From Phorcus lineatus (lineage: Eukaryota; Mollusca; Gastropoda; Trochida; Trochidae), in contig OV121094.1 in the NCBI GenBank assembly GCA_921293015.1, forward strand, positions 8,975,448 to 9,039,447: a DNA stretch of 64,000 nt, given 5' to 3'. Positions 48,226 to 59,809 of this stretch are shown here, in pieces. Position 1 is the first letter of the stretch. Each line of letters opens with the position of its first letter. Below the pieces are notes generated by a model. It was not told the origin of the DNA. It did not search any database and saw only the letters and a program-made list of their open reading frames with translations. The position numbers were made by a program, and so were the translations under genes.

Positions 48226-48516
48226 ATTAAAGGTAAACGTTTCACGATGTGATGACATTATTTCAAATTTTTCGCATAGCCATCCAAAAAGGCTAAATAA
48301 TTGCTGTATTTGCTGGATTCATACAAAGGTCAACAATTCACGTCCATGATATACGTATACATAATCACTTTTAACTCAAATCTGTCTATATGTCAGTCCT
48401 AGATGAAATTGTCTGGATAACTTCTCCTTTATGGCATTTCTGAATATATACAATCTCCATTGTATAACTATTTGATTTAATATTCCTCTTTAGTTAGGTT
48501 TCATCACTGTTATCAA

Positions 48517-48983
48517 AGCCACTCCGTGATTTTCATAATATAATTTTTACCTTTGATACGGACCCAAATGTCATAAGTGGTGAGATAAAATTAAAACATC
48601 TTAACTTTTCATGTCCAAAAGACATATAAGTGACAAAAACTGGACTTCCAGGAAAATCTAAAAACAGCCTTATAAATGCACAGAGGTGTAGATAGCACGT
48701 CCAGTATACATGGATACTAGTTATATAACCTAACAAACGCTATCAACTCTTAACTGTCCTCCTGGCTGTTTTACACAAGTCTCCAAAATAACGTTTGAGT
48801 ATTTGACGCGCGCCTCTGTCCGGTTTTCGATCATAAATACCACGCTCTACCTTCATATGTCACTGTAAAAAAAGTCAAATAAGGTTTAAAATGTGTCTTT
48901 CTGAAAACAGTCGATACTTCGCGATCAAATGTAACCATTTATTATATTGGCATATATGACTCCAACAACTCACGGAGTGGCTC
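48517..48983. mobile_element. MITE, GAGCCACTCCG family, copy 2 (in a duplicated block)
   Basis: Near-identical to copy 1. The ~165 bp to its right (48990-49154) also match the right flank of copy 1 (48231-48398), so this copy arose by segmental duplication of about 640 bp rather than by transposition. Confidence 0.85.
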
Positions 48984-49441
48984 TTTAAAGGTAAACGTTT
49001 CACGATGTGATGACATTATTTCAAATGTTTCGCATAGCCATCCAAAAAGGCTAAATAATTGCTGTATTTGCTGGATTCATACAAAGGTCAACAATTCACG
49101 TCCATGATATACGTATACATAATCACTTTTAGCTCAAATCTGTCTATATGTCAGGACTATATTTGATTTATTTTCTATGCACTGTAACCAATCGGTTTCC
49201 GAGTTCTATTTAGAGATCTCCTAGCAATGCATTACCAAAACGGAATGGAACCACCTTATGTTGTATGTTTTGCGACACTTTAGTAAACTATATCTTTCTC
49301 CTTCTACTTCTTCTTCTTCAATAATCTCGCAAACTTTATACCTTCTCAATTAACATGATTCTTTGCTACATTTGTACATAATTTTATTTTTCTTAATCAT
49401 GATTTACATTGTCCTTGTACACTATCTGCCAATTACCTTGT

Positions 49442-49850
49442 ATTAATTAATTAATTCATTCATTCATTCATTCATTCATTCATTCATTCATTCATTCATT
49501 CATTCATTCATTCATTTTTTATTTTTTTAATATTTATTTATTTATATATTTTTTTAAATTTATTTATTTATTCATTCATTTATTTATTTATTCATTAATA
49601 TTTGTTTGTTCGTTCGTTCGTTCGTTCGTTCGTTCGTTCGTTCGTTCGTTCGTTCGTTCGTTCGTTCGTTCGTTCGTTCGTTCGTTCATTTTATTTTTTA
49701 AATTTATTTATTTATTCATTCATTTATTTATTTATTCATTAATATTTGTTCGTTCGTTCATTCATTCATTCATTCATTCATTCATTCATTCATTCATTCA
49801 TTCATTCATTCATTCATTCATTTATTTATTTATTTATTTATTCATTTTAT
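49442..49850 (+). repeat. Compound microsatellite (ATTC)n-(GTTC)n-(ATTC)n
   Basis: (ATTC)n at about 49448-49514, (GTTC)n at about 49602-49686 and (ATTC)n/(ATTT)n at about 49757-49845. The connecting block tttatttattcattcattta is itself duplicated, so the array grew by block duplication as well as slippage. A frame through it (FIHSFIHS...) is not a gene. Confidence 0.95.
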
Positions 49851-49859
49851 CTAAATTTT

Positions 49860-50705
49860 AATTTAAATTTTTTATTAAAAAATGTAATCTATCTAATTTA
49901 TTTAACTTATTTATTTCCCTGGAAATATGCATGTATATCCCATTTCAAATTACCTACATCCCACCTGATGAACTCGTGGTGTATTTCACGATTTCTTTTT
50001 TTATAAATTAACATCACTGATAAAATATTGGATGTGTCACTCTCATAATTCACGTTGTGTTTCCGTACCTGAAACTCGTGACATTTTCCTATTGTTCCCT
50101 TCCCGTTTATGAGCCTATAATTTAGGTTTATTCATATCATTCAATTATCGATCGACCCCGTAATTAGATGGTTTTATTTACAACAATATCTCAGTATAGA
50201 AGGATATATTGTGTATGGTACATGTCTAACACACATGAATAAAAAAAGTATATTGTTCAAAATATATATTGTCTTGCTGTAGTAGCAAATACTGTTTAAG
50301 GACAAGTCAAACATGCAGCCTTTGCATATACGAAAAGACAGTTGTCTGCAATTCCCGCATGCTTTCCCTGAATAAACGCAATGAATCGGTCAATACATAC
50401 AGGCATGATAATAAATATTTACTCAAAAACGCCTTAAACCAAAAAACAAGACCCAAAACTCAGCTTTCCCAAATTCAAAGAAACGTATAGCCAAAACGCA
50501 ACCTAAGGGCATCAAACCCGCCAATGAGCCCAAGCGCACGTGTGGCCAAAACCTCACACAAGCTGTCACTATCTAATCGGATGAAATAGAGCTGCAATGA
50601 TAGACAGAATATGTTTTTGCAGAAAAATTACTTATCTTTTACATTCTCTGTTACCGTATTCGCTAAATGTTGAGCGCTTTACCAAACTCTAACAAGGTCA
50701 AATGT
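49860..50705. other. Spacer left of the hAT-like element
   Basis: No motif-bearing frame or RNA gene recognised. Confidence 0.4.
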
Positions 50706-50729
50706 ACAAAATTAGGGAGCTCGCGTCAA

Positions 50730-51796
50730 ATTCCTAAAACACAAACCCTTGAGCCAACAGTTTTGAAATTGGTGGCGGATAAAAGTGCTTATCATTACAA
50801 AGTCTTTCAATACCTTAATGAGTGTGTACTCATTAAGTGAACTTTTTAATCCATCATTTACTTTCGCTCTCACGTACAACTTCAAAAGTGTTGCGTCAAA
50901 ATGGCTGAGTGACCCGCTGTGTTTATTCCGGAAGTGCTAAATATAGATTGTGCTATATAAAATGTTAACGTCCTTATGAAACGAAATATTCCTTTTCAGT
51001 GATATTGCATTTTATGGAGCTTCAATTAATATGTATCATGCTTCAACCACTGCTCACTTTCACTATGTTTTGTTTCATACATTGACTATACAAATAAAAC
51101 AAACAGCTTTTCAGGGTTTATGTTTTTAATTCGATATAATATGACATATTGGTATATTTAATTCATATCACAGAATATCTTGTTGTATTTATCACATTAA
51201 ACATCACATAATAAATAGGTTTTACACATTAATCACAAATATTAGTTTTCATCACGCGTTATCACAAATTATCACAGAGCAGTTATTGCACATTGTATTA
51301 TTAAAAATATTAAAACTTTGATGACGAATTGTGATTATTTACAATATGAATAGATAAATTAATAATTACACTTATGTACAATTCATAAAATAAAGGGCTT
51401 GTCTGGGTAGAAACATATGTCTTAAGCGTTCACAATTGCATGGCCACAGACATGTTGAATTAATGTCGAACTTCATCATTAATATGCATTACTTTAAAAA
51501 CAACTCTAATCTAGATTGTTATTTTAATTACCGATATAGTTAAGGTATGTGTTTAGGGTAAGTTTATAACTCAATTATACAGCATTCTGGCACAGTGTTA
51601 ATATTCACTTGTAATTGACTAAGATCTCTTATGGTGAAATGATAATCCATTGTCATTTATCCGTATCGTTACTTTAATCTTATAACATGAATGATATTGA
51701 AAAACACTACTCATTTACATAAAAATTTCCTATTCATTGCTAAACATGTCTGTGAGCCCTTTGCCATATGTATGTAATCGATATCTTATCTACCAC
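50730..51796 (-). other. 3' flank inside the hAT-like element
   Basis: About 1 kb of A+T-rich DNA after the stop codon; likely 3' UTR and subterminal sequence. No second gene seen. Confidence 0.5.
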
Positions 51797-54720
51797 TCAA
51801 TCGGCAAAAGCCAGGCTACCATCCTGCCAGTCCTCCACAAGTTTGTAGGTATAGATGGAATCTAACTCCCCGTCGTACACAACGTTGTACCACTCGGGGA
51901 AGCCTGGCACCGAAGCAATAACTCTTCCCCGGTAGGAAGTTAGAACTCCATCTTCCTCAAACGTGTGGAGGATGGCTCTACCCGGGAGACGGGGCATTTC
52001 GAACCTGGAACACACCTCATCCTCTGCAGCAACATCGGCAGCAACTGATAAAGTAGCATTATCAAGGAGAATAGCCAAATTTGAACGCAATTGCTGCCAA
52101 GTCAGAATTTTTTTGTTTATTGTGAAATTAAATATTTGTTTGTTTTGATGTTGCTGCCCCAATACATGTTTTCGAAAACGAAGCTGTCCTTTGACAGCTT
52201 CTACTTTAAGTTTTGGATCATTAACGGAGGAGAGATGCCTATCCATGTCCGAGACAGTCAACCACAAACCCTCATTAACTATTTGGAGAGTCAACTTCTC
52301 CTTTAGTTTCGTTTTTTCAGACATCCTGGCTCTCAATTTCGATTCTTTTTCTCTCTGTTGCTCCACCAACTTGCGCTTAATATCCATTTCGCGCTGCCGA
52401 AATTTGTGAATTTGTTCTGCAGTTGCCTGGACAGAACGGTGGAGCAACTCTTTTTTTTCAGGGGAGTTTTTGGTGGAGAGCCATTTAGATGTCTGATTAA
52501 TTTTGTACATAATGGAGGCTTCGTTTGTGAAGACGCTGGCTGAAGGACGAGTACGAGACAGTCTGTCTAAATGTCCAAAAATGGTTTCTGGCAATTTATT
52601 ATGGGGAAGGGTCGAGGCGCTTGGTGTGCTATCATTTACATTTGAAAATTCCGCCACAATTTTGTCTGTGTATAAACCAAACGCCTCAAAAAGCTGTTCC
52701 AATACATGATGCAGGGCGGGACTGCTTGTGTCACGGATCAGATGGGTGAACACATCATCGCACCGAATTTGGATAAAAGATTGAAAGGGGGACGATGAGC
52801 CAGATGAAAATGTCTCGGTGCTTGTTTCTTTGAAATAGGCAGAAAGTCTCGCATAAATATCCTTCATCGGCATCACACCTACTCCACTCTCCATTATTCT
52901 CCAAATTGGACCAGTAATGAGTTTGTCAATAAGCCCCAGAGCCTGGCATTCCGTCACGTAGACAGGGACATTGATGTCCTGCCGGACAGACTGCAGGAGC
53001 CGATTGGCAGAGCCATTACCTGATAGAAAAAACTGCCGAATAGTGTCCGACATGTTAGACAAAACAGCGCTATTATGAAACACGATATTAAATCGGTTGC
53101 CATGGAAGGGTTTCAGTGGAACTTCATTAACCCCATGCTCTTTACAATAAATTGAAAAGGGCACATGACAACCAGATTTATCATCTCCACCTCGGGCGAA
53201 AGCCTTGCAGGAAGTTCGAAGAAGCCGGACACACCCAGATTCAGCACCGCTGCTAAACTGGGGTACCGGCGCTTTGGTGCCACTTTCTTCGAAATGCAAA
53301 GCTTCAAACTTCCGCAAAACCTCATTGGCGATGTCTGCAAGTCCAGTTAAAAAATGAAGACCACAAAAAAAATGGTTGACATGGTTGTGTTGAAATTTCT
53401 CCTTGTCAGAAAATTCATTCCAATTTGGAAGGATTTCAGCATTTATTGAAGAGCGGTATTTATCGAAAAGTGAATTGAAAAGTTTTTCAGTACTAGCCCG
53501 ATCGGACATAGTACTGCGAATTTTGGTCACAATGGACTTACTGACTGGACCTGCAATGTCATCTAGATCCGTAAGGATCTCCTCCAAGGTAGAGAGAGTG
53601 GTGCCTGCCGATTTGTCTAACATGTGACGAACCCCTAAAACTACCGGTGTGTGGTTGCTGTCTGTTATGGCGAATGCCCCAAACTTATCTCCATACTTAC
53701 TGGTCTCATCGGTGTAAAGGGTAGACTCCGAGGCAGTGGCCGCTGTTTCCGCCACCTGAATGCTAGATAAAACATGCATTTTTTTACTCACACTGTTGAC
53801 ATATGTTTTCTGTGGAAGCCTGTCATACTTTACATTTACCATTTTCAAGCAGGCTTCCATCACACCCGAAACCTTAGAGTCTGCGACCCCCAGGTCCTTC
53901 AAACTCAGCACACACTCTTCACACTCCGGTATGTATGTTCTCTGAATTGAATCATACAGAGACTTGAAACCCGAAGTGTCAACAGTGTGTGGAGAGTTTG
54001 AACTTTGGATATTGTTAATGCGCTTCACACGCTTCTCACATTTCACCCGCCGCAACTCTGCAGACAGAGCCCTCTTTGTTATTAACAATTTATTTTTTGC
54101 CATTTTTATACAATTTGTGATTTTTTTTTGATGTTTTAATTCTTTTTGTAATTTTTTTATGTACTTTTTCTTACGCTGGATGATGCTTGATGATTTACGA
54201 TGAGAAGAGTCTTGGGTGGTCTGCGTGGATGATGTGAATGTAAAAGATGACGATGAAGATGACAATGACGATGAAGCCGATGTTGCAGAAGTCATTGTGT
54301 TCTGGGACGGGATAGTTGTTTGAATGTTGGTGATTGTGGCAGGAGATGATGATGATTGAGATGTTGATTGAGATGTTGATGAAGATGTTGTGTCCTGCCA
54401 CTGATGACCGCCCCAGAACGCGCTGTGGAAGAACATTTGAAGTTGTTTTGCATTTCTTGCTTTGTTTTTCACCAGTTTAGTTCTTTTCTCCCACAGCGCA
54501 GATGTCTTTGCTATGAATGTGTTGAGATTCATAGACTCGCAATCGCCACATAATTTTAAAAATATTTTATAACGCAGACCACCCTCTCTGTAATGATGAT
54601 GAAGCCCAAGGCACAACATGTTGGTGATGATGGGAATGGGTTGAATAGTGGAAAGATCCTCCAGTGATATGGGTGGATGTAGGTTCACCTCCCTTAAAGC
54701 ATCTTCAAACTCTTTTACAT
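51797..54720 (-). CDS. Transposase-like protein of the hAT-like element (main exon)
   Basis: The exon starts at the acceptor ttgtgtgtttcag (exon start 54720) in phase 1; joined to ATG-A at 59148 it gives MNVKEFEDALREVNL.., about 975 residues. Layout: N-terminal region with 'LCGDCESM' (1-110), Ser/Thr-rich linker (about 112-180), basic coiled coil (182-236), a likely RNase-H-type catalytic region with 'TLYTDETSKYGDKFGAF' (Asp near 339), 'TMSDRASTEKLFN' (Asp near 408) and 'FFCGLHFLTGL' (Cys and His near 454-457, like the C..H of hAT enzymes), a Lys/Arg/Glu-rich coiled coil (about 800-850), and a C-terminal Tudor/agenet-like module with 'YRGRVIASVPGFPEWYNVVY'. No stop or frameshift. I recall similar uncharacterised proteins as multicopy families in invertebrates. 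Transposase function is inferred from the flanking TIRs and acids, and the catalytic Glu is not assigned. Confidence 0.8.
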
Positions 54721-54899
54721 CTGAAACACACAATTTTAAACAATGAAGAAATGAAAACCACTTAAAAATTACATATGGGTAAAAGTAGAATATAACAAGC
54801 GTAAAAAAAATAAAGATCCGTTTGGTGAACATTTACAAACCTTCCACACACATTAAAAAGCACAACCTACTTCATACCCTCTATATTTGTTACGACACC

Positions 54900-55870
54900 A
54901 AGTGATTAAATTTCTGTAGGTAATATTTATATTATTTTATTGTCATTATGTTTACATAATTGATACATTGTTGTGTACTCATTTCCGAAGGATTCATGTA
55001 ATACAAGAAGTTGGAAGTTACAAAAAGTTGAGTCAGTCTTCTTTTGGTTATTTTCTACTTCATATCCAATAGTACACCTTTGAAGGTAGTAATGAGGAGT
55101 AGGGTATTTATTTTGTAAATATGTGTTTATAGCTATCATAAGTGCAGGGAGATAGATAGGTCGCAACAGCCGTTTTAATAGAGTTTACACGTACAGATCA
55201 TCAAACACACTAACTGACATAAAAGTAATAAATGTGAAGCGAACATAAAATACGCTACGCAGACTATCATCCATTCCCTAATTGTAAAAACGCTTACAAC
55301 AATGTCATGTTCATTAATATACATATTTATGTTTCGTATCTGTAAAATATTATTTACAAGTCGTAAATGCCAATAATTTGTCAATGGAACGTCACCTCCT
55401 TACAGCGAAATTAGTGGTTGTAGTGGCAATGTGACATTGCGCATGAAGAAACAATTGCGCCGGAAAAATAATTCTGCTGTAGCAGTGTGTACCAAAAGTC
55501 TTATATCATTATTGAGGATTTTCTGAAAGAAGTGACAAATTTATATTAGGCAGGATTCGGTTGCCATGAATTGAAATAAATAGTGAACCATATTTGGAAA
55601 CACATTGCTATTACTAAAATGTATATACGATAAATTTTCGTGTGAAAGACGGAGTTCTGTTTTCATAATGTAATACAGTTGGGTGTGTGTTTTCAAGTTT
55701 GTTATTCCAAGATGCGTTTTCTCAATGACATGGTTTGAATAAATACAGACATTGATAATCCTCATAAAAGCATTCAAATCCTCTTTAAAAAAAACCTTCT
55801 TTATTTATTTGACAAAGGTTCTGTATATTGTACAGTACACAAGTAAACAGTTTAAAAGGTTGAATATGAA
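54900..55870 (-). other. Intron of the hAT-like gene, left part
   Basis: No coding content recognised. Confidence 0.5.
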
Positions 55871-55874
55871 AATT

Positions 55875-56353
55875 GTTAAATAGCCACTCCGGGAGTTTTT
55901 GGACTCAAATATGCCAAACTTAATCAATGGTGTAATCTGATCGCGAAGTATGGACTATTAAAAAAACAAAAAACATTTAAAAACTAATTTGTTTTCTACA
56001 GTGACAATATGAAGATAGAACGTCGCAATTTTGATCGAAAACTGGACGGTGGCGCGCGTCAAATGGTCAAACGTAATTTTGAAGACTTATTTACATCAGC
56101 CAGGAGGGCAGTTAGGAGTTGACAGTGTTTGTCAGGTTATCTAATTAGCATCCATGTATATTGTACGTGATATATACACCTCTGTGCATTTATAAGGGTG
56201 TTTTTAGAATTTGCTGCAAAACCAGTATTTGTCTTATATATGTCTTTTGGACATGAAAAGTTAAGATGATTTGATCTTATATCACCACATGACATTTACG
56301 TTCATATCATAGGTGAATATTATGTAATGAAAAGCATGGAGTGGCTATTTAAG
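55875..56353. mobile_element. MITE, GAGCCACTCCG family, copy 3 (inverted)
   Basis: It begins tagccactccgggag and ends catggagtggcta. Its interior matches the reverse complement of the 47757 copy (tgccaaactt, ggcgcgcgtcaaa, ccaggagggcagttaggagt). It is nested in the intron of the hAT-like gene, so it inserted later than that element's structure formed. Confidence 0.8.
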
Positions 56354-56359
56354 AAATTG

Positions 56360-59130
56360 CGCATGCCAATTCAAGAAGAAACGGTAACTGTGTATGTCAA
56401 TTTAGATACGACAGACCCGTTTTAACACACTGGAAAATGTTATGTTTGTGTGCAATAACTGGTAATGACAAGAATTAATGATATATAGAAGATTAACTGT
56501 GAGTGCTAATAAATTAATGAAGATGAGGCATATTGACAATGTCAGCCAAATTTTTGCCCAGCAAGCATTATGATAAGAAGAAATCTTAGCGGAAAGATTC
56601 AAAGATGTAAAAACGAAATTGGGATAGTAAGAGATGTTTTATGTTAAAAAGACTTCTTGTACAGACAGATTTCCTCAATTGGAAAGTAATGTTTGTACAG
56701 ATACAATATAATTTAAAAATGGGGTTATAACAAAGTCGTTATGACGATTTCATGTAACATACAAAATAATTTGCAATGATGAAATACAACTTTAACGTGA
56801 GTGGTTTAAAAAGTGTTATTACACATTTTTAACCAGAAAAACAATCCTAAGTAATTACCTTTTTGCAACGAAAAAAAACAATTGTAAAAGTGTTGCCTCG
56901 TACTAACGTATTTTAAACATTATAATTATGATGTGTCGTCATCATGATTTATTTATCTCATAATTAGGACCTTTTCAAAAGAAATAAGAAAATAACATAT
57001 GTGGTATTTAATGGACATTTTAAAGAGAACCTTTCACCTCATTACGATTAAGTCATAAACACAACTATTTTCCAATGTGTTATCAATGGTATTACGTAAA
57101 AACGTAGCTGAAGTGTTTCGTAAATAACAATAGTGTGAACTATATGCTGAACATCATACGCTGCCCATTTTTCATTAGTTATATAGCCTATTCCTTCATA
57201 ATATTCATTTCAGTTTAAGTAACCAAGATGTATGGGAGTCTTTGGGGGGGGGGGCGGGCTCCGTCGAGTGACATTTTCTGAATGTTACGAATTTTAACTT
57301 TATTTTGTCAATTGAAATGGACACATAAATCTAAAGGAAAGAAATAATGCCACAAAATAGTTTACTTAATCTGTTTATATATATGATTATGACAGGAGTT
57401 CATTAACAATGTTGGGTGCGTTCGTTGAGAGAATGGACGATTCAGAATTATATTTCATTACGATTTAAGGATGATATACATCAAATATATATTGATAACC
57501 TGTTTTTACGAAAATGTTTATTAAAGTCGTAGAACGGTAGAATGAAGGTAGGCATGAAATAGCACGCATATTGTATTTTACATTGTGAGTCAATCCTCTA
57601 TTAGATTCATGAGGTTTCTTAACACCTTTATGTGTGTATTTGAAAGTGGAGCATATAATATGGTGATAATGTGCAGATGATACATTTTAATAGGAGGGTG
57701 GTACATTCAATTCATTGCCATATTCGTGCAGTTTTATGTAACATTTACATTATAAATCAAATAATGTATGGGCCTTTTCTTCAATGATGATTAAGTTATC
57801 AGAAATGAGTGAACCATACAAATAACGTAATATAGTTTTTTATCCACACTCTTTAAACTTTTCCTCTAATCAAGTTTAAAAAGTTACCTTTCAACACAAG
57901 TACTTATTAAGTTGTTGATCGCATTTATATGACTCTTGCGTGTAAGAATTAGTGGATGTTAATAGATTTGAATTGACGAAAGTGAGGAGCAATAATATGA
58001 CCGCCGGTATAATGCGTCTTTGAGTAGTGTTTGGATGGAAGAAGGCTTGTAAATCAAGAACAATCAACAATATATCAGTTGGGGATTCAAATAGTAATTA
58101 ATGCTAACACGTTCATGAATGTGGCTACAGATTAATGTATCATTTCAATGTATAATATGTAGGGCCAGGGCAAAGGAGAGTTCAGAAAAATATCATTGAC
58201 AACAGTAATAAGGTTTGTTGTTGATTGGTTGCAATATTACAAAGATATATAGAAATCTGTGTTAAAAGTTAGGGTTACATAATGATAATATATTGTACTT
58301 TTGGGGATAAATATGCATTAAAAGCGAAATGATATGAATTTATAATAGGTAACGTTTTGACTGTATGTAAACATATACCGACATTGAAATCCCTTATGCC
58401 TGGTTAACATGCATGAATTTTTTGGTAATAGTTTAAACGTTAAAAAGAACATTTTAATTAAGTTACAGAATTTTCGTAGTCACTATTAATGAATGAAAAC
58501 CGTAAGGAAATCGTTAAAATATCAAAATCGTGAACAATATAAACAGCATATATGTATTATAAATTTGGGTGTAAATTTGTTTATAATAATGTTTCACATG
58601 AGAAAATAAATTCGTGTCAATTCAACAATGAAGTGTGTGTAACATTGAAATATGAGGAAGAGAACAAAGTACAATAATTGACACATGTGAAGAGAGTATG
58701 TGTAAGAAGATTAAAATGTCGATGACAAAATACAACAACATAAAAACGATGTCTTACAAACTAATATACATTTGCAATACATAAAGTTTCAACACATGTC
58801 AGCATAAGAAAGCAAACGTGCTGTACAAATTACATTTTCCGGATTGTAAAATTCCATTTCGTCGTTGCCATTACATTTTATACTGACCGGAAATCGCTTT
58901 TTGTAGACAAAAAACGTAAGATATTTTTTTACTGGCCTCAAGCAAGATTTTTAGAAGAAGCAAAATACGTTAAATATTGATATCAATGTATGGAAAGGTT
59001 TTCAAGAATGCTCGTGGACAGTAAAGGTAGATATAAGCAAAATATGTCGATATGCTAATGTAAATAACAACCAAAGAAAACTTGACCAATGAAATCGCTA
59101 GTATTCAATATTCACGTAAATATGTTATGA
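56360..59130 (-). other. Intron of the hAT-like gene, right part
   Basis: A+T-rich, with a G-rich run (57244-57258). No gene or RNA recognised. Confidence 0.5.
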
Positions 59131-59147
59131 AGAGAAATTCGACTTAC

Positions 59148-59205
59148 TCATATTTCTTGGCTTGAAGCTGTCGGAGGATCTTCCCACAAAAAATGAAAAA
59201 TACCC
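59148..59205 (-). CDS. First exon of the hAT-like gene (5' UTR plus ATG-A)
   Basis: Minus-strand ATG at 59151-59149 is followed by one base and a consensus donor (ATGA|GTAAGT). It is phase 1 and joins to the exon at 54720, adding Met and completing an Asn codon. The exon start is inferred from the TATA box about 30 bases upstream. A coding exon of only four bases is unusual but the phase fit is exact. Confidence 0.6.
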
Positions 59206-59233
59206 GAAAGGGAAAAGTGAGTTTTCAAGCGAG

Positions 59234-59324
59234 CTTTTATAGTCGGATGCATGTCAATTTCTCGCGACTTGCACGTGAATGCACGTGAGATTACGAAAAT
59301 TGTCATAACTTTGCTGTGACGTCA
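59234..59324 (-). promoter_or_regulatory. Promoter of the hAT-like gene: TATA, two CACGTG boxes, CRE
   Basis: On the minus strand, TATAAAAG (59241-59234) sits ~80 bases before the ATG. CACGTG occurs at 59272-59277 and 59282-59287, exactly 10 bp apart (one helical turn), and TGACGTCA at 59317-59324. These suit bHLH-zip and CREB-type factors. All lie inside the element, between its end and its gene. Confidence 0.65.
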
Positions 59325-59449
59325 CACGCACGGCCGAATCATTTTGTACAGGATCGAAGAGAGAGGTAGGTTGTTCGACGCGAGCTCCCTAACAAAATCA
59401 CGCTGTGTTTTTTGAACAATTTTTTATCGATCAAATGTTACTGATGGCA

Positions 59450-59806
59450 TGTTCAAGTACATGTATTAGAAGGAAACGAATATAACTTCAAAAGTGGCCA
59501 CTTACTCCATGTACGGGAAAACCTGACATACGCATCACAAAATTTAATATATGTTATCAAATGCAGTGGTTGTGACGAAGATTACATAGGACAAACGGGG
59601 GAGACACTCAATCAAGAGTGAGGGTCCATAAACAGCAATCAGGGACCCGTCCTGCCGCTACATTCCACTGATTGGTCATTTAGAAAGATGCGTCGGGGAT
59701 AATTTTAAGATATTTCCCTTCTATAAAGTCGCGAAAAGAGAAAGAGGAAAGAAATTACTTCATTAAACTTTTCAAGCCACAATTAAATGCAATTAATGTC
59801 ACCTAA
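59450..59806 (+). mobile_element. Penelope-like GIY-YIG endonuclease relic
   Basis: The frame near 59543 reads LIYVIKCSGCDEDYIGQTGE, the GIY-YIG signature of Penelope-like element endonucleases with its Cys pair. After a frameshift come 'VRVHKQQ' and, at the end, 'REKEERNYFIKLFKPQLN', the usual C-terminus. Several frameshifts and stops. The hAT-like element ends 58 bp to its left, close to or within this older element. Confidence 0.75.
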
Positions 59807-59809
59807 CTA

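Larger units (their letters stand above)
50713..59391 (-). mobile_element. Complete hAT-like DNA transposon, 8,679 bp
   Basis: Both ends are the inverted repeat TAGGGAGCTCGCGTC (50713-50727; 59377-59391), fitting the YARNG start of hAT ends. The flanks are a 7-bp direct repeat ACAAAAT (50706-50712; 59392-59398). Inside, on the minus strand, are a promoter (TATA at 59234-59241, CACGTG twice, a CRE), a tiny first coding exon, a 4.4-kb intron and a 2.9-kb exon encoding an intact protein of about 975 residues. hAT elements usually make 8-bp duplications, so the superfamily call is tentative. A MITE sits in the intron (55875-56353). The intact ends, target duplication and frame suggest a young, possibly active copy. 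Confidence 0.8.

Noticed and set aside
49746-50006. Open frame of 86 codons reading FIHSFIHS
   Set aside because: It is translation of the ATTC microsatellite.
54721-54832. Met at 54832 as start of the hAT-like protein
   Set aside because: The 37 preceding codons are A+T-rich intron ending in ttgtgtgtttcag; ATG-A at 59148 fits the phase better.
57244-57258. G-run as a quadruplex or regulatory site
   Set aside because: A single G run in an intron without further evenly spaced G tracts; not enough to claim function.
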